Shown: positions 6,751 to 16,764, numbered from the stretch's first letter. The stretch: DNA of 64,000 bases from CAYMZZ01 sp964395095 (GCA_964395095.1 CAYMZZ010000014.1:1-64000); one strand, 5' to 3'. The notes: generated by a model from the letters alone, not told the origin. Translations and numbers: made by a program.

Positions 6751-6817
6751 TGACGGATAACTTAGCTCTTTATACTGGCCGGATCGTTAAAGGCACTTAA
6801 TAATTTTTTTAAACACG

Positions 6818-6849
6818 CCGCCGGATCCGAAAATCGGAAATGAAGGCGG
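6818..6849 (+). promoter_or_regulatory. Nested hairpin in the rplJ-rplL spacer
   Basis: The outer stem CCGCC (6818-6822)/GGCGG (6845-6849) encloses a perfect inner hairpin TCCGA-AAA-TCGGA (6826-6838). It lies 17-48 nt before rplL. It may set L12 translation or mRNA stability (L12 is needed in multiple copies), or be another dispersed palindrome. Confidence 0.45.
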
Positions 6850-6865
6850 GAAAAATTGAAACAAA

Positions 6866-7240
6866 ATGGCAGACGTAAAAGCGTTAGCTGAAAGCCTGGT
6901 AGGCTTGACAGTTAAGGAAGTACAGGAACTCGCTGACTTCCTGAAATCAGAATATGGTATTGAGCCCGCAGCCGCAGCGGTAGTAGTAGCTGCTGGTGGC
7001 GATGGCGCTGGTGCAGCGGTTGAAGAGAAAACAGCATTCGACGTAATCCTGAAAAGCGGTGGTGCTTCTAAACTGAACGTGGTGAAGATCGTAAAAGATC
7101 TGACTGGCCTCGGACTGAAAGAAGCGAAAGACCTGGTTGACCAGGCTCCCAAGCCCGTTAAAGAAGGCATCTCCAAAGCAGAAGCAGAAGAAATTGCTGC
7201 CAAGCTGAAAGAAGCTGGTGCCGACGTTGAAATTGCTTAA
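6866..7240 (+). CDS. rplL: 50S ribosomal protein L7/L12
   Basis: This stalk protein recruits translational GTPases. The 124 residues comprise the N-terminal dimerisation helices (ADVKALAESLVGLTVKEVQELADFLK), an Ala/Gly-rich hinge, and the C-terminal domain with KTAFDVILKSGG and KIVKDLTGLGLKEAKDLV. A strong intrinsic terminator follows 26 bp after the stop, so rpoB is not read through efficiently from here. Confidence 0.98.
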   Translation: MADVKALAESLVGLTVKEVQELADFLKSEYGIEPAAAAVVVAAGGDGAGAAVEEKTAFDVILKSGGASKLNVVKIVKDLTGLGLKEAKDLVDQAPKPVKEGISKAEAEEIAAKLKEAGADVEIA

Positions 7241-7266
7241 TCGCGTTGTCAACCACAAAAATGCAG

Positions 7267-7295
7267 GCCCTCCGGTAACGGAGGGCTTTTTTATT
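7267..7295 (+). terminator. Intrinsic terminator after rplL
   Basis: An 8-bp perfect stem GCCCTCCG/CGGAGGGC (7267-7274, 7279-7286) with loop GTAA is followed by a T-rich tract (TTTTTTATTT). It also lies just past the stop of the convergent helix-hairpin-helix gene and could serve both strands. Confidence 0.9.
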
Positions 7296-7297
7296 TG

Positions 7298-8245
7298 TCA
7301 TTTCAACGCAAAGTTCAAGTAAGGTTCCAGCCTGGATAATAGGTAATCGTCCAGGCCTGCGATCTTACGCAGATCCTCGAGGGTCTGAAAAGCGCCATGT
7401 ACTTCACGGTAAGCCAGCAGCCTCCGCGCCAGCGATGGCGAAATATAGGGGTGGGCAGATAGTTGCTCGAACGAAGCCCTGTTGATGGGGATCCGGCGCA
7501 GGTCAGCGCTTTCCCATACCAACCGGTCTTTTATTTTTCGAAAAACACTGTCCTGCAATCCATAGGTTTCCGCTACCTGGTCTGTATGGGAGAACCCGCC
7601 CAGGGCTTCCCGGTACCGGATTATCCGCTGCGCAAGCCGGGGGCCAATACCTGGCAAGGCTTCCCAATCGGCTGAATCGGCGCTGTTGATGTTGACGACA
7701 ACCAAAGGGAACACTCTTTGCGGGCTGGTGTGATGTATGCTTTTATCTTTTGCGTAAGCTGGGTTTTTCTTTTCCGGGCTATTGATACGGATATAAGGTC
7801 GCATCCGCTCGTATTCATCCGGAAAAAGCCCGTAAATGCGGGAAAGATCTTCCGGGCTTCGGAATAACCCTCCCCTGGTTCGGTAGTTCAAAATGGTGCG
7901 CACCGTTTTTTCCCGGAGTCCCAGCCTGCGCCAACCGGCGGAATCCAACATATTGGGATCAAATGGAAATAATTCTCCTTTTGCTTTTGATCGGTTTTCG
8001 CCTGGAACCGAAACAAGGGCCCGGGCTTCCCGCCGGGCACCGGTTTCCACAGTATCTGCCATCAGCGCCGCCCGCCATTGCATTACCCAGGCACTGTCTT
8101 CATCCGTCATCGTAATCATCTCCTGCCGCCCCGGCCAGTCGGGCAATAGGAAGAACAGCAGGGAGAGCAACAACATCACCGTCATGCCCACCCGGTCTTT
8201 CCGGCTTAAGGTCAAAAAATCTTTCAACAGGGGCCAACCCTTCAT
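7298..8245 (-). CDS. ComEA-like helix-hairpin-helix membrane protein
   Basis: 315 residues. A short cytoplasmic start is followed by one membrane helix (TVMLLLSLLFFLLPDW, about residues 22-37), then three consecutive HhH modules. Each has the pattern N/LDSAxW..L..G(I/L)...A.RI..YR...GGF....DL..IYGL (about residues 106-155, 175-235 and 250-310). Such modules bind DNA backbone, and ComEA-type proteins act in DNA uptake or at the cell surface; the role here is not established. It lies antisense between rplL and rpoB, where most bacteria have no gene. Confidence 0.8.
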   Translation of the reverse strand: MKGWPLLKDFLTLSRKDRVGMTVMLLLSLLFFLLPDWPGRQEMITMTDEDSAWVMQWRAALMADTVETGARREARALVSVPGENRSKAKGELFPFDPNMLDSAGWRRLGLREKTVRTILNYRTRGGLFRSPEDLSRIYGLFPDEYERMRPYIRINSPEKKNPAYAKDKSIHHTSPQRVFPLVVVNINSADSADWEALPGIGPRLAQRIIRYREALGGFSHTDQVAETYGLQDSVFRKIKDRLVWESADLRRIPINRASFEQLSAHPYISPSLARRLLAYREVHGAFQTLEDLRKIAGLDDYLLSRLEPYLNFALK

Positions 8246-8289
8246 GACACTGGATTTCAGGCAAAACTACCCGCCCCGCCCCCCAAAAC

Positions 8290-8306
8290 CCGGGGATAAT
8301 CCCCGG
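8290..8306. repeat. CCGGGGA-TAA-TCCCCGG hairpin upstream of the HhH gene and rpoB promoter
   Basis: Perfect 7-bp stem with a 3-base loop, 45 bp upstream of the HhH start and 33 bp upstream of the rpoB -33 element. It lacks a T tract. It could be an operator or insulating hairpin in this divergent region. Confidence 0.45.
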
Positions 8307-8338
8307 AATTTGGCGAGGTTTTTGTCAGCAAGATTTTC

Positions 8339-8368
8339 TTGCTCTTTCGATCTTATTCCTTACCTTTG
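8339..8368 (+). promoter_or_regulatory. rpoB promoter (TTG, 19-bp spacer, TACCTTTG)
   Basis: TTG at 8339-8341 and TACCTTTG at 8361-8368 with a 19-bp spacer fit the Bacteroidota sigma-A consensus. The predicted start leaves a leader of roughly 135 nt before rpoB. This is expected, because the upstream rplL operon ends in a terminator and an antisense gene intervenes. Confidence 0.7.
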
Positions 8369-8510
8369 CTGTCCTTTATTTTGGCCAAATATATTTTGAC
8401 ACCCCAAATCATTCTTAAATAGTTGATTTTCATCAGCTTTTATTCTTTATTGAATAAATGCCTGAGAGTGGTTTGTATGTCATTACTATCTTAAACCGGT
8501 TTTTACGCAT

Positions 8511-11500
8511 ATGTCTTCTACTAAACTGAACTCAAGAGTGGACTTCGGAAAGATCAAGCACCTCGCTGAAACTCCCGACCTTCTTGAAGTACAAATCCAG
8601 TCTTTCAAAGAGTTTTTCCAGTTAGAAACCACCCCGGACAAACGTAATATCGAAGGCCTTTTCCGGGTATTCAAAGACAACTTCCCGATCACCGACACAA
8701 GAAACATCTTTGTGCTCGAGTTCCTGGATTATTTTATCGACCCGCCCCGCTACACCATCGACGAGTGTATGGAGCGCGGACTTACATACGCTGTTCCCCT
8801 GAAAGCCAAGCTGCGCCTCAGTTGTAATGATGAGGAGCACGTGGACTTTCAAACCATTGTGCAGGATGTATTCCTGGGCAATATTCCCTACATGACTCCC
8901 CGCGGTACATTTGTGATCAACGGTGCCGAGCGCGTAGTGGTATCGCAACTGCATCGTTCACCCGGTGTATTCTTTGGTCAGTCGGTTCACCCCAACGGTA
9001 CCAAGATCTATTCTGCCCGTGTTATTCCTTTCAAAGGAGCATGGATGGAATTTGCTACCGATATCAACAACGTGATGTATGCCTACATCGACCGTAAGAA
9101 GAAGTTCCCGGTAACTACCCTCCTGCGTTCGATTGGTTATGAAACCGACAAAGATATCCTGGAGCTCTTCGGCATGGCCGATGAAGTGAATGTGGACAAG
9201 AAATTGTTGCAGAAGCATGTGGGCAAGCGCCTTGCTGCCCGTGTACTGCGTACTTGGGTTGAAGATTTTGTGGATGAAGATACCGGTGAAGTAGTATCGA
9301 TCGAAAGAAATGAGATCGTGATGGAGCGCGATACGGTGCTTGATGAAGAAGCGATAGAGACCATCGTGGATATGGACGTGAAGAGCGTATTTATTCAGCG
9401 CGATGATGTTGGTGGCGACTATGCGATCATCTACAATACCCTGAACAAGGATACCTCCAACAGCGAGCTGGAAGCGGTGCAGTTTATCTACCGCCAGTTG
9501 CGTGGTGCCGATGCGCCGGATAATGAAACCGCCCGCGGTATCATCGACAAGCTCTTCTTCTCCGACAAACGTTATGATCTCGGTGAAGTGGGTCGCTACA
9601 AAATCAACCGCAAACTGAACCTGGATGCTCCGCTGGATCAGAAAACACTGACCCGCGAAGACATCATCCTGATCATTAAATATCTGGTTCGCCTCACCAA
9701 CGGTAAGGCGGAGATTGATGATATCGATCACCTGAGCAACCGTCGTGTACGTACCGTGGGCGAACAGCTCTACGCGCAATTCGGCGTGGGCCTGGCACGT
9801 ATGGCCCGTACCATCCGCGAGCGGATGAATGTACGCGACAACGAAGTGTTTACCCCCGTTGATCTGATCAACGCGCGTACACTCTCTTCCGTGATCAATT
9901 CATTCTTTGGTACTTCGCAATTGTCGCAGTTCCTCGATCAAACCAACCCCCTTTCGGAAATCACGCACAAGCGTCGTATCTCCGCACTCGGACCAGGTGG
10001 TTTGAGCCGTGAGCGCGCCGGCTTCGAAGTGCGCGACGTACACTACTCACACTATGGCCGTTTGTGTACCATTGAAACACCTGAAGGACCCAACATCGGA
10101 CTGATCTCCACACTTTGTGTGCACGCGAAGATCAACGATATGGGCTTTATTGAAACACCTTATCGCAAAGTGGCTGAAGGCAAGGTGAATATGAAAGAAC
10201 TCGAATACCTGAGCGCTGAAGAGGAAGATAATGCCAAGATTGCCCAGGCCAACACTCCTGTGGATGATAAAGGCCATTTTGTTGATGAAAAGATTGTAAG
10301 CCGCGAAACGGGTGACTTCCCCATTCTCGACAGAACAGAAGTGGAGTTCATGGATGTGGCGCCCAACCAGATTGTGGGACTGAGCGCCTCGCTGATTCCC
10401 TTCCTGGAGCATGATGATGCCAACCGTGCCCTGATGGGATCGAACATGCAACGTCAGGCTGTGCCCCTGCTCCGTCCGGATGTACCCATCGTTGGTACAG
10501 GTTTGGAAGGCAAAGCTGCCCGCGATGCACGTATCCAGATTCACTCCGAAGGCAATGGGGTGGTAGAATTTGTGGACGCCAACGAAATTCACGTTCGCTA
10601 CGACCGCGATGAAGCCGAGAAGCTGGTAAGCTTTGAGGAAGACCTGCGTGTATATAAACTCACCAAATTCATCAAAACCAACCAGGAAACCTGTATCAAC
10701 CTGAAGCCCGCTGTTCGCAAAGGGCAAAAGGTGAAGAAGGGCGACTTCCTGACGGAAGGTTATGCAACCCTCGATGGCGAGCTGGCGCTGGGTAAAAACC
10801 TGAAAGTGGCATTCATGCCCTGGAAAGGTTACAACTTTGAGGATGCCATCGTAATCAGCGAGCGCGTGGTGAAAGAAGATATGTTTACTTCGGTTCATAT
10901 TTCCGAATATGAACTGGAAGTGCGCGATACCAAGCTGGGCGAGGAAGAACTGACGCCGGATATTCCGAACGTAAGTGAAGAAGCAACCAAGGACCTCGAC
11001 GAGAACGGAATCATCCGTATCGGCGCCACCATCAAGGAAGGCGATATCCTGATTGGAAAGATTACCCCTAAGGGTGAATCGGACCCCACTCCGGAAGAGA
11101 AGCTGCTGCGTGCCATCTTCGGCGATAAAGCCGGTGATGCCAAAGACGCTTCGCTGAAAGCGCCCAATGGTGTGGAAGGTATCGTAATCGGCAAAAAACT
11201 TTTCCAACGCGCCAAGAAAGACAAGAATGCCAAAGTGCGCGAGAAGGCGGCGATTGAAAAGCTGGAAAAGATCCACGAGAAAAATGAAGCAGATCTGAAA
11301 GAAGTACTGCTCGAAAAACTGACCACCCTGCTCAAAGATCATGTATCATCCGGTGTTAGCAACAACTTCGGTGAAGTTCAGATCGGCAAGGGCGCCAAGT
11401 TTACCGCCAAGAACCTTTCGGGATTGGATTATCAGAATATCAACCCGCTGGGTTGGACAGGCGATGCCAAAGTGGACGACCAGGTAAATATTCTGCTGCA

Positions 11501-12314
11501 CAACTTTAATATCAAGTACAACGAAGAGCTGGGACGATACAAGCGCGAAAAGTTCAACATCTCCATTGGTGACGAACTGCCCGCAGGCGTATTGAAACTG
11601 GCGAAAGTGTACCTGGCTGTGAAGCGTAAGCTGAAAGTGGGTGATAAGATGGCCGGTCGTCACGGAAACAAAGGTATTGTGGCCAAAATCGTAAGGGCAG
11701 AAGATATGCCCTTCCTCGAAGATGGCACACCGGTAGATGTGGTATTGAACCCGCTGGGTGTACCGAGCCGTATGAACCTGGGCCAGATTTACGAAACCGT
11801 ACTGGGCTGGGCTGGTCAGAAACTCGGACTGCGTTTTGCGACGCCTATATTCGACGGTGCTTCCACCGAGGAGATCGAAGAGTATTGCAGCCAGGCAGGT
11901 TTGCCCAAGTTTGGTCACACCTATCTCTATGATGGCGAAACCGGTGAACGTTTCCACCAGAAAGCCACCGTGGGTATCATCTATATCATCAAACTGCACC
12001 ACATGGTCGACGATAAAATGCACGCGCGTTCTATCGGGCCCTATAGTCTCATTACCCAACAACCGCTGGGTGGTAAGGCACAGTTTGGTGGTCAGCGCTT
12101 TGGTGAAATGGAAGTGTGGGCACTGGAAGCCTATGGCGCCTCCAACATCCTGCAGGAACTGCTCACCATCAAGTCGGATGATATCATCGGCAGGGCCAAG
12201 ACCTACGAGGCCATTGTTAAAGGCGACAACGTTCCACGTGCCGGCATCCCCGAATCGTTCAATGTACTGGTACATGAATTGAGGGGACTGGGACTGGATC
12301 TGAAGTTTGAGTAG
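8511..12314 (+). CDS. rpoB: DNA-directed RNA polymerase subunit beta
   Basis: Catalytic subunit with beta'. Its 1267 residues match the family in Bacteroidota. The rifampicin region reads GTSQLSQFLDQTNPLSEITH followed by KRRISALGPGGL, the susceptible-type sequence. PFKGAWMEF, the conserved GDKMAGRHGNKG and the C-terminal GGQRFGEMEVWALEAYGA are all present. The stop codon at 12312-12314 is also the first unit of the GTAGGAAGTAGG array that fills the gap to rpoC. Confidence 0.99.
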   Translation: MSSTKLNSRVDFGKIKHLAETPDLLEVQIQSFKEFFQLETTPDKRNIEGLFRVFKDNFPITDTRNIFVLEFLDYFIDPPRYTIDECMERGLTYAVPLKAKLRLSCNDEEHVDFQTIVQDVFLGNIPYMTPRGTFVINGAERVVVSQLHRSPGVFFGQSVHPNGTKIYSARVIPFKGAWMEFATDINNVMYAYIDRKKKFPVTTLLRSIGYETDKDILELFGMADEVNVDKKLLQKHVGKRLAARVLRTWVEDFVDEDTGEVVSIERNEIVMERDTVLDEEAIETIVDMDVKSVFIQRDDVGGDYAIIYNTLNKDTSNSELEAVQFIYRQLRGADAPDNETARGIIDKLFFSDKRYDLGEVGRYKINRKLNLDAPLDQKTLTREDIILIIKYLVRLTNGKAEIDDIDHLSNRRVRTVGEQLYAQFGVGLARMARTIRERMNVRDNEVFTPVDLINARTLSSVINSFFGTSQLSQFLDQTNPLSEITHKRRISALGPGGLSRERAGFEVRDVHYSHYGRLCTIETPEGPNIGLISTLCVHAKINDMGFIETPYRKVAEGKVNMKELEYLSAEEEDNAKIAQANTPVDDKGHFVDEKIVSRETGDFPILDRTEVEFMDVAPNQIVGLSASLIPFLEHDDANRALMGSNMQRQAVPLLRPDVPIVGTGLEGKAARDARIQIHSEGNGVVEFVDANEIHVRYDRDEAEKLVSFEEDLRVYKLTKFIKTNQETCINLKPAVRKGQKVKKGDFLTEGYATLDGELALGKNLKVAFMPWKGYNFEDAIVISERVVKEDMFTSVHISEYELEVRDTKLGEEELTPDIPNVSEEATKDLDENGIIRIGATIKEGDILIGKITPKGESDPTPEEKLLRAIFGDKAGDAKDASLKAPNGVEGIVIGKKLFQRAKKDKNAKVREKAAIEKLEKIHEKNEADLKEVLLEKLTTLLKDHVSSGVSNNFGEVQIGKGAKFTAKNLSGLDYQNINPLGWTGDAKVDDQVNILLHNFNIKYNEELGRYKREKFNISIGDELPAGVLKLAKVYLAVKRKLKVGDKMAGRHGNKGIVAKIVRAEDMPFLEDGTPVDVVLNPLGVPSRMNLGQIYETVLGWAGQKLGLRFATPIFDGASTEEIEEYCSQAGLPKFGHTYLYDGETGERFHQKATVGIIYIIKLHHMVDDKMHARSIGPYSLITQQPLGGKAQFGGQRFGEMEVWALEAYGASNILQELLTIKSDDIIGRAKTYEAIVKGDNVPRAGIPESFNVLVHELRGLGLDLKFE

Positions 12315-12425
12315 GAAGTAGGAAGTAGGGAGTAGGAAGTAGGGAGTGGAACAATGATGTGGTTTTTTATTTTCCATATCTCCCAATTTCAACTGCCTAC
12401 TTACAATTATCTACTCACTACTAAC
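12310..12425. repeat. Inverted word array between rpoB and rpoC
   Basis: The left arm 12310-12349 is a tandem of GAAGTAGG/GAGTAGG words that begins on the rpoB stop codon. The right arm 12391-12425 carries the complementary CTACTTAC/CTACTCACTACTAACC words. The centre is AT-rich and contains CATATCT. The arms could pair in the mRNA between two genes that are nearly always co-transcribed. Confidence 0.7.
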
Positions 12426-12471
12426 CAGGGATTTGAACAGACATTAATTTAAAAGTAATTCTCTACACAAT

Positions 12472-15400
12472 ATGGCTATCAAAAAAGACAATCGTCCCAG
12501 AGCGGCTTTTTCAAAGATCACCATCGGTCTCGCGTCTCCCGATACTATTCTGGAGCGCAGCTATGGTGAGGTGTTGAAGCCCGAAACGATTAACTACAGA
12601 ACCTACAAGCCAGAGCGCGATGGTTTGTTTTGTGAGCGCATCTTCGGTCCCGTAAAGGACTACGAGTGCGCCTGCGGCAAGTACAAACGTATTCGCTATA
12701 AGGGTATCGTGTGCGACAGATGTGGAGTGGAAGTAACCGAAAAGAAAGTGCGTCGCGAGCGCATGGGCCATATCAAGCTGGTAGTACCGGTAGTACATAT
12801 CTGGTATTTCAAATCCCTGCCCAACAAAATTGGCTACCTCCTGGGCGTTAGTTCCAAGAAGCTGGAGAGCATTATCTATTACGAAAGATTTGTGGTGATA
12901 CAATCCGGTATTCGCGCCGACAAAGGCCAGAATCCCGGCGATTTGCTGACAGAAGAAGAATACCTCGATATCCTCGACGCTTTGCCCAAGGATAATCAGT
13001 ACCTGCCCGACGATGATCCCAACAAGTTCATCGCGAAGATGGGTGCCGAAGCGGTGCACGACATGCTGCAGCGTATCGATCTCGATCAGCTTTCCTTCGA
13101 CCTGCGTAATGCCGCCGCTACCGAAACCTCTCAACAGCGTAAGGCAGATGCCCTGAAGCGTTTGAGCGTGGTAGAAGCGTTCCGTGAAGCCAATACCCGT
13201 ATCACCAACCGCCCCGAGTGGATGGTGATGCAATATATTCCGGTAATACCACCGGAACTGCGTCCGCTTGTTCCCCTCGATGGTGGCCGCTTCGCCTCTT
13301 CCGATCTTAATGATCTCTATCGTCGTGTTATCATACGCAACAACCGTTTGAAGCGCTTGCTGGAGATTAAAGCACCTGAGGTGATCCTGCGTAACGAAAA
13401 GCGTATGCTGCAGGAAGCCATCGACTCCCTGTTCGATAACAGCCGTAAGTCGAATGCCGTGAAGGCTGAAGGCGGACGGGCACTGAAATCACTGTCCGAT
13501 GTGCTGAAAGGTAAGCAGGGACGTTTCCGTCAAAACCTGCTGGGTAAACGTGTTGACTATTCCGGCCGTTCGGTAATTGTGGTAGGCCCCGAACTGAAAC
13601 TGCACGAGTGCGGTTTGCCGAAAGATATGGCGGCTGAGCTCTTCAAACCCTTCATCATCCGTAAACTCATCGAGCGCGGTATCGTGAAAACGGTGAAGTC
13701 GGCCCGTAAACTGGTTGACAAGAAAGAAGCCGTGGTTTGGGATATCCTCGAAAATATCCTGAAAGGACATCCGGTGATGCTCAACCGTGCCCCAACGCTC
13801 CACCGTCTGTCGATCCAGGCTTTCCAGCCCAAGCTGATAGAAGGTAAGGCGATTCAATTGCACCCTCTCGTAACCACGGCCTTCAACGCCGACTTCGATG
13901 GTGACCAGATGGCGGTACACGTGCCCCTGAGCAACGCGGCCGTTCTGGAAGCGCAATTGCTGATGCTTGCCTCACACAACATCCTGAACCCCCAAAACGG
14001 ACAACCCATCACCCTGCCTTCGCAGGACATGGTACTGGGTCTGTATTATATTTCAAAAGGACGCAAGTCAACAGAAGCCGAAAAAGTAAGAGGAGAGGGC
14101 AAAGCCTTCTATTCTACCGAGGAAGTGATCATTGCTTACAATGAGCGCAAGGTTGACCTGCACGCCTATATCAAAGTGAAGGCGAATATCCGCAACGCGG
14201 ATGGTTTGCTGGAGCATAAGCTGATTGAAACCACGGTAGGCCGTGTCATCTTCAACCAGTTTGTACCCGCCGAAGTGGGATTCGTAAACGCGCTGCTCAC
14301 CAAGAAGAACCTGCGTGATATCATTGGCGACATTGTTGAAATCACCAATGTGCCCAAGACCGCCAAGTTCCTCGACGATATCAAGCAGCTTGGATTCCGC
14401 ACCGCTTACCAGGGTGGTTTGTCGTTTAGCATCAATGACCTGAAGATCCCCGAGATCAAGGCGCAGTTGCTCGAGAATGCCAAGGTAGAGGTGGATGAAG
14501 TGTGGGACAACTACAACATGGGTCTGATCACCAACAACGAACGCTATAACCAGATCGTGGATATCTGGAGCCGGGTAGATACCCGTCTTACAGAAACCCT
14601 GATCCGTGAACTGAGCGCCGATAACCAGGGCTTCAACTCGGTTTACATGATGCTCGATTCCGGTGCACGGGGTTCCAAACAACAGATCAAGCAGTTGGCT
14701 GGTATCAGGGGGCTGATGGCCAAGCCGCGTAAATCGGGTTCCACTGGTTCGGAGATCATCGAAAACCCGATCCTCTCCAACTTCAAAGGTGGTTTGAACG
14801 TATTGGATTACTTTATCTCTACCCACGGTGCCCGTAAGGGTCTGGCCGATACCGCCCTTAAAACGGCGGATGCCGGTTACCTGACCCGTCGTCTTGTAGA
14901 CGTAGCCCAGGATGTGGTGATTACCGAAGAGGATTGTGGCACCCTGCGTGGTATCGCTACTTCCGCTTTGAAAGATAATGAAGATATCATTGAGCCGTTG
15001 GCCGACCGTATTGAAGGTCGTACCTCCCTGCACGATGTGTATCACCCGATCAATGATGAACTGATAGCTGCTGCCGGTGAAGAAATCACGGCCGCTGTTG
15101 CCCGCAAAATTGAAGATGCCGGCATCGAAACCGTGGAGATCCGTTCGGTACTTACCTGCGAAAGCCGTCGCGGCTGCTGCGTGAAGTGTTATGGCAAAAA
15201 CCTGGCTTCGGGCATTCTGGCTCAGAAGGGTGATGCTGTCGGCATTATCGCTGCCCAGTCAATCGGTGAACCGGGTACACAGCTTACCCTCCGTACCTTC
15301 CACGTGGGTGGTGTGGCCGGCTCCGCTGCTGTTGACTCCACATTGCTCGCCAAATTTGATGGTACCATCCAGTTCGATGGTCTGCGTACCGTTACAACCG

Positions 15401-16764
15401 TAAATGGCGAAGGAGAAAAGATTCAGGTGGTAATCGGCCGTACGGGTGAAGTGCGTATCGTGGATACCAAGAACGATCGCCTGATGATCACCAACAATAT
15501 TCCTTACGGTTCTACCCTGATGGTAAAAGATGGCCAGCATATCAGCAAAGGCGATACCATCTGTACCTGGGATCCGTTCAACAACGTTATCGTTGCGGAA
15601 ATTGATGGTGTGTTGAAATTTGAAAACGTAATTGAAGGGGTTACTTACCGCGAAGAATCGGATGAGCAAACGGGTCACCGTGAGAAAGTGGTAATTGAAA
15701 CCCGCGATAAAACCCGTATTCCTTCTATCGTGGTAGATGGTAAGGAAGCGAAATCGTATAACCTGCCTACCGGTAGCCATATCATGCTCGATGAGGGTGA
15801 TGATGTGAAAGCCGGCCAGGTGCTGGTGAAGATCCCCCGTGTATTGGGTAAGCTGCGCGATATCACCGGTGGTCTGCCCCGTGTTACGGAGCTCTTCGAA
15901 GCACGTAACCCAAGCAACCCCGCCGTGGTTTCCGAAATCGATGGCGTGGTAACCATGGGATCGATCAAGCGTGGTAACCGCGAGATTGTGATTGAAGCCA
16001 AAGATGGCGTTACGAAGAAATACCTGGTACCGCTGACCCGCCAGATCCTGGCACAGGATGGCGACTTTGTGAAAGCCGGTTCGCCGCTTTCCGATGGCCA
16101 GATATCTCCGCAAGACATCCTCGCTATCCAGGGACCCTTTGCTGTGCAGCAATACGTGGTGAACGAGATCCAGGAAGTATATCGCTTACAGGGTGTAAAG
16201 ATCAACGACAAGCATATTGAAGTGATCGTACGCCAGATGATGCGCAAAGTGAATATCGTGGATCCGGGCGATACCAAATTCCTCGAAGATGACTCGGTTG
16301 ATAAATTTGAATTCCTTGAGGAGAACGACTATATCTTCGACAAGAAAGTGGTGACCGAAGCGGGCGACTCTACCCGTATGCGTCCGGGCCAGATTGTAAG
16401 CCTTCGTGATCTTCGCGAGGAGAATTCCATCCTGCGCCGCAACGACAAAACGCTGGTGGAATTCCGCGACGCCAAGCCCGCCACATCGGCGCCCACCTTG
16501 CTGGGTATCACCAAAGCTTCGCTGGGTGTACAAAGCTGGATTTCGGCGGCTTCCTTCCAGGAAACCACCAAGGTACTGTCGAGCGCGGCCATCCATGGCA
16601 AAGCCGACGAAATGCTGGGTCTGAAAGAAAACGTGATCACGGGTCACCCGATCCCTGCAGGTACCGGCTTGCGCGAATTCGAAAATATGATCGTAGGTAG
16701 CAAGGAAGAGTACGAACTGCTGCAAACTACCCGCGAAGCCATGGCTTTCGATGAAGAAGAATAA
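12472..16764 (+). CDS. rpoC: DNA-directed RNA polymerase subunit beta'
   Basis: 1430 residues. The N-terminal clamp zinc site is Cys66, Cys68, Cys81 and Cys84. The absolutely conserved active-site NADFDGDQM starts at residue 472, with Mg-binding Asp474, Asp476 and Asp478. The bridge-helix and trigger-loop region includes GTQLTLRTFHVGG, and LRTFH is intact. The C-terminus extends past the E. coli length, usual in Bacteroidota. It is followed by a strong terminator. Confidence 0.99.
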   Translation: MAIKKDNRPRAAFSKITIGLASPDTILERSYGEVLKPETINYRTYKPERDGLFCERIFGPVKDYECACGKYKRIRYKGIVCDRCGVEVTEKKVRRERMGHIKLVVPVVHIWYFKSLPNKIGYLLGVSSKKLESIIYYERFVVIQSGIRADKGQNPGDLLTEEEYLDILDALPKDNQYLPDDDPNKFIAKMGAEAVHDMLQRIDLDQLSFDLRNAAATETSQQRKADALKRLSVVEAFREANTRITNRPEWMVMQYIPVIPPELRPLVPLDGGRFASSDLNDLYRRVIIRNNRLKRLLEIKAPEVILRNEKRMLQEAIDSLFDNSRKSNAVKAEGGRALKSLSDVLKGKQGRFRQNLLGKRVDYSGRSVIVVGPELKLHECGLPKDMAAELFKPFIIRKLIERGIVKTVKSARKLVDKKEAVVWDILENILKGHPVMLNRAPTLHRLSIQAFQPKLIEGKAIQLHPLVTTAFNADFDGDQMAVHVPLSNAAVLEAQLLMLASHNILNPQNGQPITLPSQDMVLGLYYISKGRKSTEAEKVRGEGKAFYSTEEVIIAYNERKVDLHAYIKVKANIRNADGLLEHKLIETTVGRVIFNQFVPAEVGFVNALLTKKNLRDIIGDIVEITNVPKTAKFLDDIKQLGFRTAYQGGLSFSINDLKIPEIKAQLLENAKVEVDEVWDNYNMGLITNNERYNQIVDIWSRVDTRLTETLIRELSADNQGFNSVYMMLDSGARGSKQQIKQLAGIRGLMAKPRKSGSTGSEIIENPILSNFKGGLNVLDYFISTHGARKGLADTALKTADAGYLTRRLVDVAQDVVITEEDCGTLRGIATSALKDNEDIIEPLADRIEGRTSLHDVYHPINDELIAAAGEEITAAVARKIEDAGIETVEIRSVLTCESRRGCCVKCYGKNLASGILAQKGDAVGIIAAQSIGEPGTQLTLRTFHVGGVAGSAAVDSTLLAKFDGTIQFDGLRTVTTVNGEGEKIQVVIGRTGEVRIVDTKNDRLMITNNIPYGSTLMVKDGQHISKGDTICTWDPFNNVIVAEIDGVLKFENVIEGVTYREESDEQTGHREKVVIETRDKTRIPSIVVDGKEAKSYNLPTGSHIMLDEGDDVKAGQVLVKIPRVLGKLRDITGGLPRVTELFEARNPSNPAVVSEIDGVVTMGSIKRGNREIVIEAKDGVTKKYLVPLTRQILAQDGDFVKAGSPLSDGQISPQDILAIQGPFAVQQYVVNEIQEVYRLQGVKINDKHIEVIVRQMMRKVNIVDPGDTKFLEDDSVDKFEFLEENDYIFDKKVVTEAGDSTRMRPGQIVSLRDLREENSILRRNDKTLVEFRDAKPATSAPTLLGITKASLGVQSWISAASFQETTKVLSSAAIHGKADEMLGLKENVITGHPIPAGTGLREFENMIVGSKEEYELLQTTREAMAFDEEE

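Noticed and set aside
10047..11342. Long open frame (431 codons) antisense to rpoB
   Set aside because: It lies wholly within the strongly conserved rpoB frame. Its Phe/His/Gly-rich translation is typical of the complement of a biased coding frame, with no recognisable domain.
12310..12349. Possible CRISPR or minisatellite from tandem GTAGGAAGTAGG units
   Set aside because: Units are 7-8 bp with no unique spacers and no cas genes; it fits the inverted word-array family.
15259..16152. Antisense open frame within rpoC (297 codons)
   Set aside because: Complement of conserved rpoC; low-complexity composition and no promoter or domain.
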